Positions 6,029-6,617 of a DNA stretch of 6,617 nt are shown in pieces (position 1 is the stretch's first letter; each line of letters starts with the position of its first letter). The position numbers and the translations under genes were made by a program. This DNA is from Actinomycetota bacterium (GTDB lineage Bacteria > Actinomycetota > Acidimicrobiia > IMCC26256 > PALSA-610): NCBI GenBank assembly GCA_030839105.1, contig JAUZEI010000591.1, forward strand, positions 1 to 6,617. Reading direction: 5' to 3'. The notes beneath the pieces were generated by a model that did not search any database, was not told the DNA's origin, and saw nothing but the letters and a program-made list of their open reading frames with translations.

Positions 6029-6471
6029 GGTGGCTGGTGCGCAGCGCGCTCGCGATCGTCGTCGCCGCGTCGACCGCGTTCGTCGGATACTCGGTGAGCG
6101 CGGACGAACACGCGGCCGCGTCCAATCCCGCGCTCGGGCCCGGTCTCGTCACGGTCGACGTCGGCATCCACTACAGCCAGTTCTCGTTCTCGACATTGCG
6201 TGTACGCACGGGAACCCTCGTACGCTTCCTCGTGCACAACGACGATCCGATCCATCACGAATTCATCGTCGGTGACGCGAGCGTGCACGCGCGGCATGCG
6301 CACGGCAGCGAGGCAACGCATCCGCCGGTGCCGGGCGAGGTGTCGGTCGCACCGAACGACATCGGCGAGACCTTCTATCGCTTCGACCGCCCCGGCCGGT
6401 TCCTGTTCGCGTGTCACCTCCCCGGCCACCTCGCGTACGGAATGAAGGGCTGGGTCGTCGTCGAGGCGTGA
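6025..6471 (+). CDS. Secreted type-1-copper cupredoxin
   Basis: A 148-residue blue-copper-like protein (plastocyanin/azurin fold). The signal peptide spans about residues 1-26 (MRWLVR, hydrophobic 8-20, VSA before DE), so the mature domain of about 120 residues lies outside the membrane. The copper ligands are all visible: H78 in DPIHHEFIVG (74-83), then C130, H135 and M140 in ACHLPGHLAYGMKG (129-142). A histidine-rich loop (H88, H91, H93, H99) lies between the first ligand and the cysteine. Electron transfer or periplasmic copper handling is the expected role; the redox partner is unknown. The GTG at 6025 is chosen because it overlaps the DUF2330 stop (GTGA) and has GAGG seven bases upstream. 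GTG at 6037 is an alternative that would trim four residues. The 3' end lies in a 32-base tandem repeat. Confidence 0.9.
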   Translation: MRWLVRSALAIVVAASTAFVGYSVSADEHAAASNPALGPGLVTVDVGIHYSQFSFSTLRVRTGTLVRFLVHNDDPIHHEFIVGDASVHARHAHGSEATHPPVPGEVSVAPNDIGETFYRFDRPGRFLFACHLPGHLAYGMKGWVVVEA

Positions 6472-6531
6472 GCGGCTCGCACCGGGTCGTCATCGAGGCG
6501 TAAGCGACTCGCACCGGGTCGTCATCGGGCG
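6452..6531. repeat. 32-bp tandem repeat, about 2.5 copies, across the cupredoxin stop
   Basis: Copy one (6452-6483) contains the last cupredoxin codons and its TGA. Copy two (6484-6515) is identical at 29 of 32 positions, and all three differences are G to A. Copy three is partial (6516 to about 6531) and then decays. The duplicated segment repeats the coding end (VVVEA-stop) as VVIEA-stop, with TAA for TGA, in a different frame from the gene. This looks like replication slippage over the gene end. No T-tract terminator was found in this stretch. Confidence 0.8.
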
Positions 6532-6555
6532 AACGAGCAGAGTCCATCGTCTCGG

Positions 6556-6617
6556 TCAGAACCCGGTCAGGTTCATGTAGCACAGCCGACACGCGCGCGA
6601 CCAGGACGCGTCATACA
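6556..6617 (-). CDS. 3' end of a convergent gene (partial, unidentified)
   Basis: On the minus strand an open frame enters from the right edge and ends at TGA (6558-6556), reading YDASWSRACRLCYMNLTGF. Of its 19 sense codons, 17 end in G or C, as in the confirmed genes, while the residues are mixed rather than the arginine-rich output of the shadow frames. The stop lies 84 bases from the cupredoxin stop, a normal convergent arrangement. The two nearby cysteines (RACRLC) are notable. Nineteen residues are too few to name a family. Confidence 0.45.
   Translation of the reverse strand, partial: YDASWSRACRLCYMNLTGF

Noticed and set aside
6513..6567. ACCGGGT...ACCCGGT inverted repeat as a terminator between convergent genes
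   Set aside because: The arms are only seven bases, 41 bases apart, and no T-tract follows; one arm is part of the tandem repeat.

Overview
The window is GC-rich (roughly two-thirds G+C). Its genes use almost only G/C-ending codons and are packed with 4-base overlaps. Long open frames on the other strands and frames are by-products of this composition. The gene set is a DHSWG-motif lipocalin/CrtC-like protein, a P450, an ACAD10-like kinase, a PAPS sulfotransferase, a DUF2330 protein and a cupredoxin. It points to a high-GC actinobacterium, plausibly Acidimicrobiia or a mycobacterium-like lineage. That placement is inference from gene content only.

Layout: positions 24-2372 are a minus-strand operon. 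It runs from a 391-residue DUF7064/DUF7065-type protein (start 2372) into a cytochrome P450 (start 1200) through an ATGA overlap. It probably continues into a third gene whose first codons reach the left edge. From 2487 the plus strand carries an aminoglycoside-phosphotransferase-fold kinase and, 41 bases later, a sulfotransferase. The two operons share a 114-base divergent regulatory region. In it, two near-identical 10-base sites lie exactly 21 bases apart, over the -35 and -10 of the best visible promoter.

After a 66-base gap with a small hairpin comes a second unit: an exported, C-terminally anchored DUF2330 protein overlapping (GTGA) a secreted type-1-copper cupredoxin. A 32-base tandem duplication covers the end and stop codon of the cupredoxin gene. 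The 3' end of a convergent minus-strand gene runs off the right edge.

How the genes may work together: in the divergent pair, the P450 can introduce a hydroxyl, and the kinase and sulfotransferase are the kinds of enzyme that phosphorylate or sulfonate one. A lipid, steroid-like or hydroxyacyl-CoA substrate is the most reasonable guess. The DUF2330/cupredoxin pair acts outside the membrane and is probably unrelated. No RNA genes, mobile elements, origins or CRISPR arrays were seen.
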